Part shown: positions 28,182 through 38,267 of the stretch, one piece after another
Numbering within the stretch: the first letter of the stretch is position 1
Layout: each line of letters opens with the position of its first letter
Assembly: GCF_037076355.1 (NCBI RefSeq)
Contig: NZ_AP026968.1
Span: 1,690,501 to 1,754,500, forward strand
Source of the DNA: Streptococcus parapneumoniae
GTDB taxonomy: Bacteria; Bacillota; Bacilli; Lactobacillales; Streptococcaceae
Reading direction: 5' to 3'
DNA: 64,000 nucleotides
Notes under the pieces: generated by a model
The model's input: only the letters and a program-made list of their open reading frames with translations
The model's database searches: none
Told to the model about the DNA's origin: nothing
Program-made: the position numbers and the translations under genes

Positions 28182-28568
28182 CTATCCCTCCACTTTTTGG
28201 ATGCACCACGAAATCAAGCTCTCAAGACGTTCCAGATTTTCAGTCATATGGAGATAGCCCATCACTGCTTCAAAACCTGTGGACATACGGTAGGTCACCA
28301 CATCAGCATTTTTAGCTTTGGTATGGCTATTGGTATTGCGACCACGTTTGTAGATTTCCTCTTCTTTTTCCGTCAGGATTTGCTCCTCCAACATGAGAGT
28401 AATCAGGCGAGCTTGAGCCTTAGCTGAAACATACTTGGTCGCTTCTTGGTGGAGTTTATTGGGCTTGGTCATGCCTTTGAGGATGAGGTGACGACGAATA
28501 TACATAGAATACACCGCATCTCCCTCAAAAGCTAGCGCAATCCCGTTAATGAGATTGACATCAATCAC
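28182..28568 (-). CDS. mrnC: Mini-ribonuclease III
   Basis: Short RNase III-like endonuclease made of a catalytic domain without a dsRNA-binding domain. In Bacillus subtilis it trims 23S rRNA precursor ends. The 128 residues include the N-terminal catalytic segment LAFEGDAVYSMYIR and the C-terminal FEAVMGYLHM with its conserved Glu. The start is a GTG at 28568 with GAGG upstream, overlapping the cysS stop by 8 nt. The cysS-mrnC pairing is common in Firmicutes. Confidence 0.92.
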   Translation of the reverse strand: MIDVNLINGIALAFEGDAVYSMYIRRHLILKGMTKPNKLHQEATKYVSAKAQARLITLMLEEQILTEKEEEIYKRGRNTNSHTKAKNADVVTYRMSTGFEAVMGYLHMTENLERLESLISWCIQKVEG

Positions 28569-29904
28569 GTGTCCACCTCACTCCATCCTTGGTGTCAAGG
28601 AGCTTAATTCCTTGAGCAGCCAATTGGTCACGGATCTGGTCTGCTGTGGCAAAGTCACGATTAGCACGCGCTTCTTGGCGTTTTTGGATCAAGTCTTCAA
28701 TCTCTGCATCCAAAACTTCCTCAACAAAGACAATTCCAAAGACCTCTAACATAGCCGCAAGAGCTTCCTTAACACTTGCATCATAATTACCTGAGTTAAT
28801 CCATTTGGCCATTTCAAAAACAACTGTGATACCGTTGGCAGAGTTGAAATCCTCATCCATAGCTGCTACAAACTTATCTTTAAAAGCTTGCAACTCTTGA
28901 GCATCTACAATTCCAGTAAATGGTTGTTCGTAAGTATTCTTCAGATACTTGAGATTAGTCTCTGCATCACACACTGCTTTTTCTGTGAAGTTGATTGGCT
29001 TACGGTAGTGTTGAGTCGCAAAGAAGAAACGAAGCACTTGGCCATCAATGGTTTTAAGAGCATCATGCACGGTGATAAAGTTACCCAAGGACTTAGACAT
29101 CTTGACATTGTCGATGTTGACAAAACCATTGTGCATCCAGTAGTTGGCAAAGGTCTTGCCTGTTTTTGCTTCTGACTGGGCAATTTCATTGGTATGGTGT
29201 GGAAACTCTAGATCAGCTCCACCACCGTGGATATCAATGGTATCACCCAAAATCTCTGTCGACATGACCGAACACTCGATATGCCAGCCCGGACGACCAG
29301 GTCCCCAAGGGCTATCCCAAGAAATCTCGCCTGGTTTGGCAGATTTCCAGAGGGCAAAGTCCACAGGATTTTCCTTACGAACCGTTTCTTCATCGGTACG
29401 ACCTGAAGCACCCAGCTCCAAGTCTTCCAAGGTTTTATTAGCCAATTTGGCATAGTTATGAGATTTTTCCACACGGAAATAGACATCTCCTTGGCTCTCA
29501 TAAGCAAAACCTTTTTCAATCAAATCTTCCACAAAGCGGATAATGTCAGCCATAAACTCCACCACACGCGGATGGCGAGTTGCAGGCTTCACGCCTAAGG
29601 CCGTCACATCTTCACGAAAGGTAGCTATGTATTTGTCCGCAACCTCCTGAGGCGTAATACCTTCTTCCTTTGCACGGTTGATAATCTTATCATCCACATC
29701 CGTAAAATTGGAAATATAGGCAACCTCATAACCACGATACTCAAAATAGCGACGAATGGTATCAAAAGCCACCGTTGAACGGGCATTCCCCACGTGAATA
29801 TAGTTATACACGGTTGGCCCACAAACATACATCTTTACCTTGCCGTCCTCAATTGGGACAAATTCTCGCAAATCACGAGACATGGTGTCATAGATTTTAA
29901 TCAT
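28561..29904 (-). CDS. cysS: Cysteinyl-tRNA synthetase
   Basis: Class I aminoacyl-tRNA synthetase that charges tRNA-Cys. With the start at the internal Met (29904, MIKIYDTMSRD) the protein has 447 residues, as in pneumococcus. Zinc ligand Cys28 lies in CGPT, the HIGH-type signature is HVGN (37-40), further zinc ligands are in HIECS and HHTNE, and the catalytic loop is KMSKS. An upstream in-frame Met would add ten residues. Neither start has a clear Shine-Dalgarno, so translation may be weak or depend on the upstream gene. Confidence 0.95.
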   Translation of the reverse strand: MIKIYDTMSRDLREFVPIEDGKVKMYVCGPTVYNYIHVGNARSTVAFDTIRRYFEYRGYEVAYISNFTDVDDKIINRAKEEGITPQEVADKYIATFREDVTALGVKPATRHPRVVEFMADIIRFVEDLIEKGFAYESQGDVYFRVEKSHNYAKLANKTLEDLELGASGRTDEETVRKENPVDFALWKSAKPGEISWDSPWGPGRPGWHIECSVMSTEILGDTIDIHGGGADLEFPHHTNEIAQSEAKTGKTFANYWMHNGFVNIDNVKMSKSLGNFITVHDALKTIDGQVLRFFFATQHYRKPINFTEKAVCDAETNLKYLKNTYEQPFTGIVDAQELQAFKDKFVAAMDEDFNSANGITVVFEMAKWINSGNYDASVKEALAAMLEVFGIVFVEEVLDAEIEDLIQKRQEARANRDFATADQIRDQLAAQGIKLLDTKDGVRWTRD

Positions 29905-29986
29905 AAAATAATAGTCAGGAAAACTAAAATCCAAGAACAGTTAGTCTCATCACTGAGAGTTCAATTGAATTTCAGTCCGAATGTCT

Positions 29987-30871
29987 CTACATTTCGGAAT
30001 CCCTTGCTCCTTTCTCATTCAGATAAACCACCTGAGTCTGTTTGACAAAGCCAATCTTTTCATACAAACGTTTGGCACCTACATTGCTATCTTCCACGGC
30101 AATCTGAAACTCCTTGTCATTTTGCTCAATTAGTTGGTTGACAAGGGATTTTGCTAAGTAGCTCCCATAGCCTTTCCCACGTTCAGGTTCTGATATTGCT
30201 AAACCGTAGAAGTAATTCGTATCGCTCGATAAATCAATCGTGCAAGTTCCAATAACCTGACCGTCTTTTAATAAAATATATAAGCGACTTTCTGGATCCT
30301 TCAGAGCTTCAGCGACATATCTATCCACAATCTCTCTAGACTCATGTTCCTCTGAGAATGCCTGAAATTTTAACTGACTAATTTGCTCCTGATACGAACT
30401 ATCTGCTAACAAAACTTCCAGATTGGAAACATTTGCTAACGGATAAGGTCTTCTATCCTTACCTAACCAAGTTTCTGTCTCTTCATCCTCGATTAGTCCC
30501 CAGTTACTGGCAAAGTCAGGATGGCGGTCTAGAAAAACACGCTCTGTCTGAAAAGTGACTGAATGAATCGGAAAAGAAGCTGTTTCTCTCTCAAAACTAG
30601 TAAACAATGCACGCGCGATTCCCTGACGGCGATGATCTGGTTGAACCAGTATCGTCACTTCTACATCTTGGTCATCTGCATAGACGGTTAATAGACCAAC
30701 AAGTTCGCCTTTTTCATAATAAAGGAAAAAGGCGGGCATGTTTGGGTCAAAATTCAGTATGTTAGAGAGATAGGGATCACGATAGGTACCGTCATAGTTT
30801 TGACAACAGTTAATTAGTTTTTTCGCCTCAGATAGCTCCTCTTGGCTTAACTTGTTTCTTGCTTGAATCAT
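29987..30871 (-). CDS. Tandem GNAT-domain acetyltransferase
   Basis: 294 residues contain two GNAT folds. The first has the acetyl-CoA motif VQPDHRRQGIARALF (about 97-111). The second, more canonical, has ISEPERGKGYGSYL and an NVGAKRLYEKIGF end motif. It sits 11 nt after cysE and 82 nt before cysS, so it belongs to the pnp-cysE-cysS cluster. The substrate cannot be told from sequence. GAGGAT before the ATG supports the start. Confidence 0.85.
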   Translation of the reverse strand: MIQARNKLSQEELSEAKKLINCCQNYDGTYRDPYLSNILNFDPNMPAFFLYYEKGELVGLLTVYADDQDVEVTILVQPDHRRQGIARALFTSFERETASFPIHSVTFQTERVFLDRHPDFASNWGLIEDEETETWLGKDRRPYPLANVSNLEVLLADSSYQEQISQLKFQAFSEEHESREIVDRYVAEALKDPESRLYILLKDGQVIGTCTIDLSSDTNYFYGLAISEPERGKGYGSYLAKSLVNQLIEQNDKEFQIAVEDSNVGAKRLYEKIGFVKQTQVVYLNEKGARDSEM

Positions 30872-30882
30872 ATAGGTATCCT

Positions 30883-31500
30883 CTACAAACCAGACGATCT
30901 GTGACTGGCATCTTTAGCCTGCTCGAGTTTATTGACATAATACTCTCGCTTTTCTTCAACCTCATGAATAACCGGCTCATCCTTCTTACCATGAAGGCGG
31001 ACAATCTTGGCCGGAATACCGACAACCGTCACATCACTAGGTACGTCTGCCACGACAACTGCTGCTGCACCGACTTTGGCATTTTCACCGATTTCAACGG
31101 GTCCAATGACTTGAGCATGAGCGGATATTAAAGCTCCCTTTCGAACGGTCGGATGGCGTTTGCCACAGTCTTTCCCTGTTCCCCCAAGAGTCACCCCGTG
31201 ATAAAGAAGAACACCTTTTTCAACAATCGCTGTTTCCCCAATCACCAGACCAGAACCGTGGTCGATAAAGACACCTGAATCAATCTGGGCACCTGGATGG
31301 ATTTCAATCTGAGTCCAGAAGCGCCAAAACTGACTGTGCATACGAGCCAGGAGTTTGAAGCCATGCTTCCAGAGAAAATGCGAGAGACGGTGGGCCGCCA
31401 AGGCCTTGACACCTGGATAAGTCAGCAAAACCTCCAAAGTGGTGCGGGCCGCTGGATCATTTTCTTTTACGATATCAATGGTTTCGCGCCACCATCCCAT
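30883..31500 (-). CDS. cysE: Serine O-acetyltransferase
   Basis: Makes O-acetylserine from serine and acetyl-CoA, the first step of cysteine synthesis. The 205 residues show an N-terminal helical part and a left-handed beta-helix of hexapeptide repeats (IHPGAQIDSGVFIDHGSGLV). Active-site residues are in DHGSG and the HGVTLGGTGK loop. It follows pnp by 15 nt and has its own AAAGGAG. Placement with cysS suggests coordinated cysteine supply and charging. Confidence 0.94.
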   Translation of the reverse strand: MGWWRETIDIVKENDPAARTTLEVLLTYPGVKALAAHRLSHFLWKHGFKLLARMHSQFWRFWTQIEIHPGAQIDSGVFIDHGSGLVIGETAIVEKGVLLYHGVTLGGTGKDCGKRHPTVRKGALISAHAQVIGPVEIGENAKVGAAAVVVADVPSDVTVVGIPAKIVRLHGKKDEPVIHEVEEKREYYVNKLEQAKDASHRSSGL

Positions 31501-31515
31501 ACATTTCTCCTTTTC

Positions 31516-33729
31516 TTATTCTGAATCTTTTGGTGTTTCTGTAAATTCTTTCTTAGGTTTGTGATCCTTGTGATGACGTGGGCGTTGAGGACGTTCTGAT
31601 TTTTCACCTTTTTCATCACGTTCAGGTTTTGGAGGACGAGGAAGAAGAGCTTTCATAGAGGCATCGATACGACCTTTTTCATCAATCTTAATAACCTTAA
31701 CATCGACTTCATCTCCGATTTCTACCAAGTCTTCTACACGGTTAGTACGTGTCCAAGCCATCTCAGAGATATGAACAAGGGCATCTGTCTTATCAAAGAG
31801 GTTAACAAAGGCACCAAATTTCTCGATACGAACGACTTTAGCACGGTAAACTTCGTCCACCTTAGCTTCACGGACCAAACCAGCAATAATTTCTTTAGCA
31901 CGGTTAATAGCATCTTGGTCGCTAGAGTAGATAGACACATTTCCTTCTTCGTCGATATCAATCTTAACGCCTGTTTCGGCGATAATCTTGTCGATGGTTT
32001 CTCCACCCTTACCGATGACAATCTTAATCTTGTCCACATCAATCTTGATGGTATCAATTTTCGGAGCAGTTGGAGCCAATTCTGGACGAACTTCTGGAAT
32101 GGTTGCTTCAATCACATCAAGGATTTCAAAACGCGCTTTCTTGGCTTGGGCAAGAGCCTCAGTCAAGATTTCTGCAGTAATCCCTTGAATTTTGATATCC
32201 ATTTGTAGGGCTGTAATCCCGTCACGAGTTCCTGCAACCTTGAAGTCCATATCTCCAAAGTGGTCTTCCAAACCTTGGATATCTGTCAAAACTGTATAGT
32301 TGTTTCCATCTGAGATAAGTCCCATGGCAATACCAGCTACTGGCGCCTTGATTGGCACACCACCAGCCATAAGGGCAAGAGTTCCTGCACAGATAGAAGC
32401 CTGAGATGAAGAACCGTTTGATTCCAAAACTTCTGCTACTAGACGGATAGCGTATGGGAATTCTTCCAAACTTGGCAAGACTTGAGCAAGGGCACGCTCA
32501 CCGAGAGCACCGTGACCGATTTCACGACGACCTGGCGCACCGTAACGACCAGTTTCCCCTACAGAGTATTGTGGGAAGTTATAGTGGTGCATAAAGCGTT
32601 TCTTGTACTCTGGATCCAAACCATCAATGATTTGAGTTTCACCCATCGGAGCCAAGGTCAAGACTGAAAGGGCTTGAGTTTGTCCACGAGTGAAGAGACC
32701 TGAACCGTGCACACGAGGAAGGAAGTCAACAACCGCATCCAAAGGACGGATTTCATCGACCTTACGACCATCAGGACGTACCTTATCTTCTGTGATCAAA
32801 CGGCGCACTTCAGCGTGTTCCATTTGTTCCAAGATTTCAGCCACATCTCGCATGATACGGTCAAATTCCTCATGGTCTGCATATTTTTCTTCGTAAACGG
32901 CAGTAACTTGGTCCTTAACTGCTTGAGTTGCAGCTTCACGAGCCAATTTTTCCTCTACTTGGACCGCTTTTTGGAGGTCACTGTTGTAGGCTGCGATGAT
33001 TTCAGCTTGCAAGTCAGCGTCCACATGAAGCAATTCTACTTCTGCTTTTTCTTTACCAACTTCTGCAACGATTTCTTCTTGGAAGGCAATCAATTCTTTG
33101 ACTGCTTCATGCCCTTTAAGAAGAGCTTCCAACATGATTTCTTCTGACAATTCTTTGGCACCAGACTCTACCATGTTGATGGCGTGTTTGGTACCAGCTA
33201 CTGTCAATTCAAGGAGAGATTGCTCTGCCTGTTCTTGCGTAGGGTTGATGATGATTTGGCCATCTACATAGCCCACTTGTACCCCAGCGATCGGTCCATC
33301 AAACGGAATATCTGAAATAGAAAGCGCCAAGGATGAACCAAACATAGCTGCCATCGGTGCAGAAGCATTTTCATCATAAGAAAGCACGGTGTTAATCACT
33401 TGCACTTCATTACGGAAACCTTCCGCAAACATCGGACGGATTGGACGGTCAATCAAACGCGCTGTCAAAGTCGCATCTGTTGAAGGACGTCCTTCACGTT
33501 TCATAAAGCCACCAGGAAACTTCCCAGCCGCATACATTTTTTCTTCGTAGTTGACTTGAAGAGGGAAGAAATCCCCAGTTGCCATTTTCTTAGACATAAC
33601 GGCAGCAGTCAAGACAGTTGACTCACCGTAACGCACGACAACAGAGCCATTTGCTTGCTTAGCAACCTGACCAGTCTCTACAATTAACTCACGACCCGCA
33701 AAAGTCGTTTGAAACACTTGTTTTGTCAT
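31516..33729 (-). CDS. pnp: Polyribonucleotide nucleotidyltransferase (PNPase)
   Basis: 3'-to-5' phosphorolytic exoribonuclease of RNA turnover. The start at 33729 ([15 protein letters not shown]) is preceded 7 nt upstream by AAAGGGG. A longer open frame upstream reads through a structured leader and is not used. The 737-residue protein has two RNase PH domains (about 5-215 and 310-540), a linking helical domain, a KH domain with [12 protein letters not shown], an S1 domain ([16 protein letters not shown]), and a Lys/Arg/Pro-rich tail. It probably heads the cluster down to 27294. Confidence 0.96.
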   Translation of the reverse strand: MTKQVFQTTFAGRELIVETGQVAKQANGSVVVRYGESTVLTAAVMSKKMATGDFFPLQVNYEEKMYAAGKFPGGFMKREGRPSTDATLTARLIDRPIRPMFAEGFRNEVQVINTVLSYDENASAPMAAMFGSSLALSISDIPFDGPIAGVQVGYVDGQIIINPTQEQAEQSLLELTVAGTKHAINMVESGAKELSEEIMLEALLKGHEAVKELIAFQEEIVAEVGKEKAEVELLHVDADLQAEIIAAYNSDLQKAVQVEEKLAREAATQAVKDQVTAVYEEKYADHEEFDRIMRDVAEILEQMEHAEVRRLITEDKVRPDGRKVDEIRPLDAVVDFLPRVHGSGLFTRGQTQALSVLTLAPMGETQIIDGLDPEYKKRFMHHYNFPQYSVGETGRYGAPGRREIGHGALGERALAQVLPSLEEFPYAIRLVAEVLESNGSSSQASICAGTLALMAGGVPIKAPVAGIAMGLISDGNNYTVLTDIQGLEDHFGDMDFKVAGTRDGITALQMDIKIQGITAEILTEALAQAKKARFEILDVIEATIPEVRPELAPTAPKIDTIKIDVDKIKIVIGKGGETIDKIIAETGVKIDIDEEGNVSIYSSDQDAINRAKEIIAGLVREAKVDEVYRAKVVRIEKFGAFVNLFDKTDALVHISEMAWTRTNRVEDLVEIGDEVDVKVIKIDEKGRIDASMKALLPRPPKPERDEKGEKSERPQRPRHHKDHKPKKEFTETPKDSE

Positions 33730-33807
33730 TTTAATCCCCTTTGGATTGATGAAATTATACGCCTTGCCTACAAAGATCAAGATACTAAGGGCGTGAAGAA
33801 TCCCGTA

Positions 33808-34211
33808 TGAAAATAGGAGATTGACGCAGTGTGCGATGCGCACCAAGAAATCTATCTTTTTCACTAGGGATTTAGCCCGTGTTCAATTACTCAAGATATT
33901 TTGGACGTCAAAAGCAAAGTAAAAATAGGAAACTGACGAAGTCTTCGATGAAGACAAGACAGTTTATCTTTTTTACACAGCTTTTCGGCCGTGTTCAATT
34001 ACTCAAGATACTAAGCCGTTAAGCAACTCAAAGGAAAATAGGAAATCGAACGACGGAGCGAATGCTCCTAGGTAGATTTATCTTTTTCCACAGAGTTGTA
34101 GGTGTGTTCAGTTACTCAATATATTTTGGACGGTTCGGCTTGCCGAATATTTCTGTAGAAAAATAGGAAGGTGACGCCGCACTCGATGAGTGCTAGTAAG
34201 CTTATCTTTTT
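33808..34211. repeat. Four tandem structured stem-loop modules upstream of pnp
   Basis: Four modules spaced 112-124 bp share the frame AAAATAGGA ... TATCTTTTT on the plus strand. Each contains an outer stem (AGATT/AATCT, AAACTG/CAGTTT, AAATC/GATTT, AAG/CTT). Each also contains an inner 5-6 bp hairpin capped by GAT or GAAT (GTGTGC/GCGCAC, GTCTTC/GAAGAC, GGAGC/GCTCC, GCACTC/GAGTGC). Stem bases differ between copies but stay paired. The linkers also repeat (GTGTTCAATTACTCAAGATA). Both strands end in T-rich tracts. Their nature is unassigned; they could be a terminator-like mobile repeat family such as SPRITE. Confidence 0.75.
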
Positions 34212-34633
34212 TCCTAAGAAATGAGGCCAAAATTCAATTAAGTATCTTTTTGATATTTCCCTGAAATAGTGCGGACGGGAGGTAAAATTATCCAGTGGAT
34301 GATTTTAGAAATCCAATGGAATTTCAATGGTAATTTTTAATTACTTCGCCTTCTCATTTCTATGCTCAGGCTAAAATAGTTTCCCGAACTATTTTACTCT
34401 CAAAAATCCCGTCTTAGATAATAATATTGTTATCATCTAAGATACCACGATAGCGTGAAATATCTTTTAAATACTCACTCTGTTCGTGTTTTTTGAGACA
34501 CACATTATTAGATTTTGTTTAAAAAATAATCAACTTTAAACAAACTTCTACAACCTAAATACCCTCATCTTTGTATCAAGTACGTACAGAGTCTATTTTA
34601 TCATATTTTTCTTAAAAAGTGCGGTCTTTACCA
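34212..34633. other. Intergenic region with three inverted repeats
   Basis: Between the module array and the metF terminator I see three inverted repeats: AAAATCATCC/GGATAATTTT (about 34284-34307), AAAATAGTT/AACTATTTT (34374-34396), and TCTTAGATAATAA/TTATCATCTAAGA (about 34412-34442). A minus-strand frame of roughly 29 codons starting with GTG and reading KKHEQSEYLKDISRYRG lies at about 34420-34505 but has no good ribosome-binding site. This could be part of the pnp leader or a separate structured RNA. Confidence 0.4.
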
Positions 34634-34635
34634 TT

Positions 34636-34672
34636 AAAAAGGAACCATTCCCCTCACCTGAGAAGAATGGTT
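34636..34672 (-). terminator. Terminator of metE-metF
   Basis: Arms AACCATTC/GAATGGTT with an inner CTCA/TGAG pairing. On the minus strand they are followed by CCTTTTTAATGG. It sits 10 nt after the metF stop. Confidence 0.85.
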
Positions 34673-34681
34673 TGCTTTTTA

Positions 34682-35548
34682 TTATCCTAGAGACTGATGA
34701 TTAAACAAGGCATGTGTTGCTTGATGGATGTATTTTGCTGTTTCAGCATTGTTCATAGTGTAGAGATGCACACCGGCAACATCCTGAGTTACCAAGTCCA
34801 CAATTTGGTCCACTGCATAGGCAAGTCCTGCTGCTCTGAGCGACTCAGGGTCATGCTCATACTTGTCTAAGATGGCTTTAAATTTGCGTGGAAGATGGAT
34901 ATTCTCACAAGTCTTCAAGAGGCGGAGAGCCTGATTTCGATTCAGAATTGGCATAATCCCTGCATGAATGGGTACATCAATCCCAGCCAAGATGCACTTG
35001 TCTTGGAAATCATAGAAGCGCTCATTGTCAAAGAAAAGCTGAGTTACGAGGCTCGAACAACCTGCATCTACTTTCTTCTTAAGATTTTGAATATCTAAAA
35101 TCTGATTTGGTGAATCTGGATGACCTTCTGGATAACAAGCACCAACAATATCAAAGTGAGGGGCTTGTTCCTTGATGAACTCGATCAAGTCAGTTGCGTA
35201 GCGAAAATCCTTTTGTGGTTCCACATCAGGAATAATATCTCCACGAAGAGCCAAGATTTTCTGCACTCCAACCTTGTCCAAATCAGCAATGGTTTCAGCA
35301 ACCTTGTCCTTGGTCAAATAGATGGCTGGCAAGTGAGCAATAGTCGGAATCGCCAAGTCATTTTGGATAAAGTCGGCCAAACGGACCGTTGTTTCCTTGA
35401 TATTAAATTTATTATTGCTGGCAGTCACACTGATAAAGTGGGGAGCCAACTCCTGCATATCTTGAAGAGCAGAAATAATGTTATCATTACCCACGGCTGG
35501 GTTGGGAGGGAACACTTCAAATGAGAGTGACGGTGTTTGGCGTGACAT
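34682..35548 (-). CDS. metF: 5,10-methylenetetrahydrofolate reductase
   Basis: Flavin enzyme that makes 5-methyltetrahydrofolate, the methyl donor used by MetE encoded just upstream. The 288 residues form the MetF TIM barrel, with FEVFPP near the N terminus, ALRGD, and CYPEGHP in the folate and FAD site. Two starts are possible two codons apart. The inner ATG (35548) is at better spacing from AAGG than the outer one at 35554. It follows metE by about 100 nt, consistent with one transcript. Confidence 0.94.
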   Translation of the reverse strand: MSRQTPSLSFEVFPPNPAVGNDNIISALQDMQELAPHFISVTASNNKFNIKETTVRLADFIQNDLAIPTIAHLPAIYLTKDKVAETIADLDKVGVQKILALRGDIIPDVEPQKDFRYATDLIEFIKEQAPHFDIVGACYPEGHPDSPNQILDIQNLKKKVDAGCSSLVTQLFFDNERFYDFQDKCILAGIDVPIHAGIMPILNRNQALRLLKTCENIHLPRKFKAILDKYEHDPESLRAAGLAYAVDQIVDLVTQDVAGVHLYTMNNAETAKYIHQATHALFNHQSLG

Positions 35549-35650
35549 AGTCATTATCCTTTTCTAGTTGATTTTTTCGTTAGCTGGATTCCTAGAATCC
35601 AAGTGAAACAGGCAGAATGACCAAACAGCGCTTCTTGAGAAATCCTTATC

Positions 35651-37900
35651 TTACAATTTCTCACGCGCAGCTTTCGCTGCTTCAACAAGGCGGATCAAGC
35701 TTTCTTTTGTTTCTGGAATACCACGTGTTTTCAAACCACAGTCAGGGTTGATCCAAACTTTCTTGCTTGGCACTTTAGCAAGGATGGCTTCGATTGTATT
35801 GTCGATTTCGCCTTCATTTGGTACACGAGGTGAGTGGATATCGTAAACCCCAGGGCCCACTTCTGTTTGGAAGTTTTTCGCTTTGAGTTCGTCCAAGATT
35901 TCAAGGTTTGAACGGCTAGCTTCAAAGGAAATAACATCTGCATCCATGTTGTCGATAGCTGGGATGATATCAGTAAATTCTGAATAACACATGTGAGTGT
36001 GGATTTGAGTATCTGGCGCTACTGTTGAGTGTACCAAGCGGAAGGCAGGAATTGCCCAGTCAAGGTAGTCTTCGTACCAGTCGCTACGACGGAGTGGCAA
36101 TTTTTCACGAAGAGCAGCCTCGTCGATTTGAATGATTTTCACACCAGCAGCTTCAAGGTCAAGTACTTCATCCTTGATAGCAAGGGCGATTTGAAGAGTA
36201 GAATCCTTGATAGAGATGTCTTCACGTGGGAATGACCAGTTGAGGATGGTAACAGGTCCAGTCAACATACCTTTAACAGGTTTATTTGTACGGCTTTGTG
36301 CATAGCTAGACCATTTAACAGTGATAGGGTTAAGACGAGTTACATCACCCCAGATGATTGGTGGTTTCACCCCACGCATACCGTATGATTGTACCCAACC
36401 ATTTTTAGAGAAGAGGTAACCTGACAAGTTTTGACCGAAGTACTCAACCATGTCGTTACGCTCAAATTCACCGTGAACAAGGACATCAAAGTCGATATCT
36501 TCTTGCCATTTGATCCATTCATCGATCGTTTCAGCAAGGAAAGCATCGTACTCTTCTTGAGACAACTCACCTTTACGATAAGCCAAACGTTTAGCACGAA
36601 CTTCTTTTGTTTGAGGGAATGAACCGATAGTTGTTGTTGGAAGAGCTGGAAGTTTGAAAGCTTCTTCTTGGATAGCTTCACGTTCTGCAAAGGCTGGTAA
36701 ACGAGTGTAGTCTGCATCTGTCAAGCCAGCGATACGCGCACGAAGTTCCGCATTTTCACCAACACGCTCAGTCGCAAAGAGTTCTTTGTTAGCTGCAAGT
36801 GCTTCTTCACCTTGACCATTGCGGATAGCATCCAAATCACGAATCTCATCCAATTTTTCAACTGCAAAGGCAAAGTGGTTCAAGATTGCTGGTTCAAATT
36901 CTTCATTAGCAGTTGTAAATGGCACATGAAGAAGTGAGCATGAGCTTGTCAACACAATGTTTTCAGCTGGGATTTGCTCAAGAACAGCCAAGCTCTTTTC
37001 GTAGTTGTTACGCCAGATGTTTTTACCATTGACAATACCTGCATAAAGAGTCTTGTCAGCTGGGAAGCCACCTTTAACCAATTCAAGAGTTTTCTTACCT
37101 TCAACGAAATCAAGACCGATAGCATCTACTGGCAATTTCACAAGGTCAGCGTAAACGTCACGAACGTCACCGAAGTAAGTTTGAAGCAAGACTTCAAGAC
37201 CTTTTTTGTCAGCCAAGAGTTTGTTGTAGAGGTTCAAGAAGAGAGCTTTTTCTTCGGCTGTCAAGTCTTTTACAAGAGCCGCTTCATCCAATTGGATGCG
37301 AGTCGCACCAAGTTCAGCCAATTTTGCAAAAACTTCTTGGTAAGCAGCAACTAAGCTGTCTACGAAGTCTTCTGCTTTCACGCCTTCTTCAAAGTCTGAC
37401 AATTGAAGGAAAGTGAATGGACCTACAAGGACAGGACGAGTGTTGAGACCAAGTTCTTTAGCTTCTTGGAACTCATCAAAGATCTTGTGACCTGCAAGTT
37501 TGACTTGAGTGTCTTTTTCAAATTTAGGAACGATGTAGTGGTAGTTGGTATTGAACCATTTTTTCATTGGAAGGGCGCGAACGTCTCCTTTTTCTCCTTG
37601 GTAACCACGACCCAAAGCGAAATAGCGCTCAAGGTCAGACAAGTCCAAATTTTGAACTGAAGCAGGTACCACGTTGAAAAGGAAAGCTGCATCTAGGAAG
37701 TTGTCATAGTGAGAAAAGTCATTTGATGGAATTTCAGTGATGCCTTTTTCTTTGACAATGTTCCAGTGTTTAGCACGCAAGTCTTTTGCGGCTGCCAAGA
37801 GTTCTTCTTCTGAGATTTCTTTTCTAAAGTATTTTTCAGTTGTAAATTTTAATTCGCGGAATTCGCCCAAACGAGGGAAACCGATGATTGTAGTTGACAT
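35651..37900 (-). CDS. metE: Cobalamin-independent methionine synthase
   Basis: Transfers a methyl group from 5-methyltetrahydropteroyl-triglutamate to homocysteine. The start at 37900 ([12 protein letters not shown]) has GGAGG 7 nt upstream and gives 749 residues, the family length. The longer open frame upstream covers the promoter and is rejected. Two related barrel domains are present. Zinc and homocysteine ligands are in HTHMCYSEF and NPDCGLKTR. Upstream is a MET-box palindrome, so a MetR/MtaR-type LysR regulator probably controls metE and metF. Confidence 0.96.
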   Translation of the reverse strand: MSTTIIGFPRLGEFRELKFTTEKYFRKEISEEELLAAAKDLRAKHWNIVKEKGITEIPSNDFSHYDNFLDAAFLFNVVPASVQNLDLSDLERYFALGRGYQGEKGDVRALPMKKWFNTNYHYIVPKFEKDTQVKLAGHKIFDEFQEAKELGLNTRPVLVGPFTFLQLSDFEEGVKAEDFVDSLVAAYQEVFAKLAELGATRIQLDEAALVKDLTAEEKALFLNLYNKLLADKKGLEVLLQTYFGDVRDVYADLVKLPVDAIGLDFVEGKKTLELVKGGFPADKTLYAGIVNGKNIWRNNYEKSLAVLEQIPAENIVLTSSCSLLHVPFTTANEEFEPAILNHFAFAVEKLDEIRDLDAIRNGQGEEALAANKELFATERVGENAELRARIAGLTDADYTRLPAFAEREAIQEEAFKLPALPTTTIGSFPQTKEVRAKRLAYRKGELSQEEYDAFLAETIDEWIKWQEDIDFDVLVHGEFERNDMVEYFGQNLSGYLFSKNGWVQSYGMRGVKPPIIWGDVTRLNPITVKWSSYAQSRTNKPVKGMLTGPVTILNWSFPREDISIKDSTLQIALAIKDEVLDLEAAGVKIIQIDEAALREKLPLRRSDWYEDYLDWAIPAFRLVHSTVAPDTQIHTHMCYSEFTDIIPAIDNMDADVISFEASRSNLEILDELKAKNFQTEVGPGVYDIHSPRVPNEGEIDNTIEAILAKVPSKKVWINPDCGLKTRGIPETKESLIRLVEAAKAAREKL

Positions 37901-37931
37901 GATGTGTCCTCCAAAATTTGTTGTTGAAACT

Positions 37932-37960
37932 ATCTTAACAGAAAAGAATGCGTCTGTATA
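37932..37960 (-). promoter_or_regulatory. Predicted metE promoter
   Basis: Minus-strand TATACA (37955-37960), a 17-nt spacer and TAAGAT (37932-37937), 31 nt before the metE ATG. Both boxes are weak, as expected for an activator-dependent promoter. Confidence 0.5.
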
Positions 37961-37980
37961 ATTGTAAAAAATTAGGCTTT

Positions 37981-38001
37981 GATATAGTTTGAAACTATAT
38001 C
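37981..38001 (-). promoter_or_regulatory. MET-box operator upstream of metE
   Basis: A perfect palindrome with 10-bp arms GATATAGTTT and AAACTATATC around one central base. It contains the TATAGTTT-N-AAACTATA pattern described for streptococcal MetR/MtaR regulators. It lies about 20 nt upstream of the predicted -35 box, an activator position. A further half-site-like AACTATA occurs near 38068. Confidence 0.85.
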
Positions 38002-38150
38002 TCTGTTTTATACAAAAGAAAAAGACTTGAAACAAATGCCTCAAATCCTTTGTGTAGCTTGTTTTTTAACTATATTTCCGTTAGACTGGCCAAACGCGTT
38101 ATTAGTAATTCTTATAAGTGACTATGACTTGTTATTAGAAAAGACTATAA

Positions 38151-38253
38151 TACTCTTCGAAAATCAAATTCAAACCGCGTCAACGTCGCCTTGCCGTACT
38201 CAAGTACAGCCTGCGGCTAGTTTCCTAGTTTGCTCTTTGATTTTCATTGAGTA
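38151..38253 (+). repeat. BOX element (A-C form)
   Basis: Starts TACTCTTCGAAAATC, includes the GCCTTGCCGTA boxA core, then boxC ending TTTTCATTGAGTA. No boxB. It lies between metE and the antitoxin-like gene. Confidence 0.9.
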
Positions 38254-38267
38254 TGAGTCTACTCTAA

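Noticed and set aside
33730..33864. N-terminal extension of PNPase
   Set aside because: The extension translates the first stem-loop module. The internal ATG has AAAGGGG and gives the family length.
37901..38044. N-terminal extension of MetE
   Set aside because: It covers the predicted promoter and the MET-box. The internal ATG has GGAGG and gives 749 residues.
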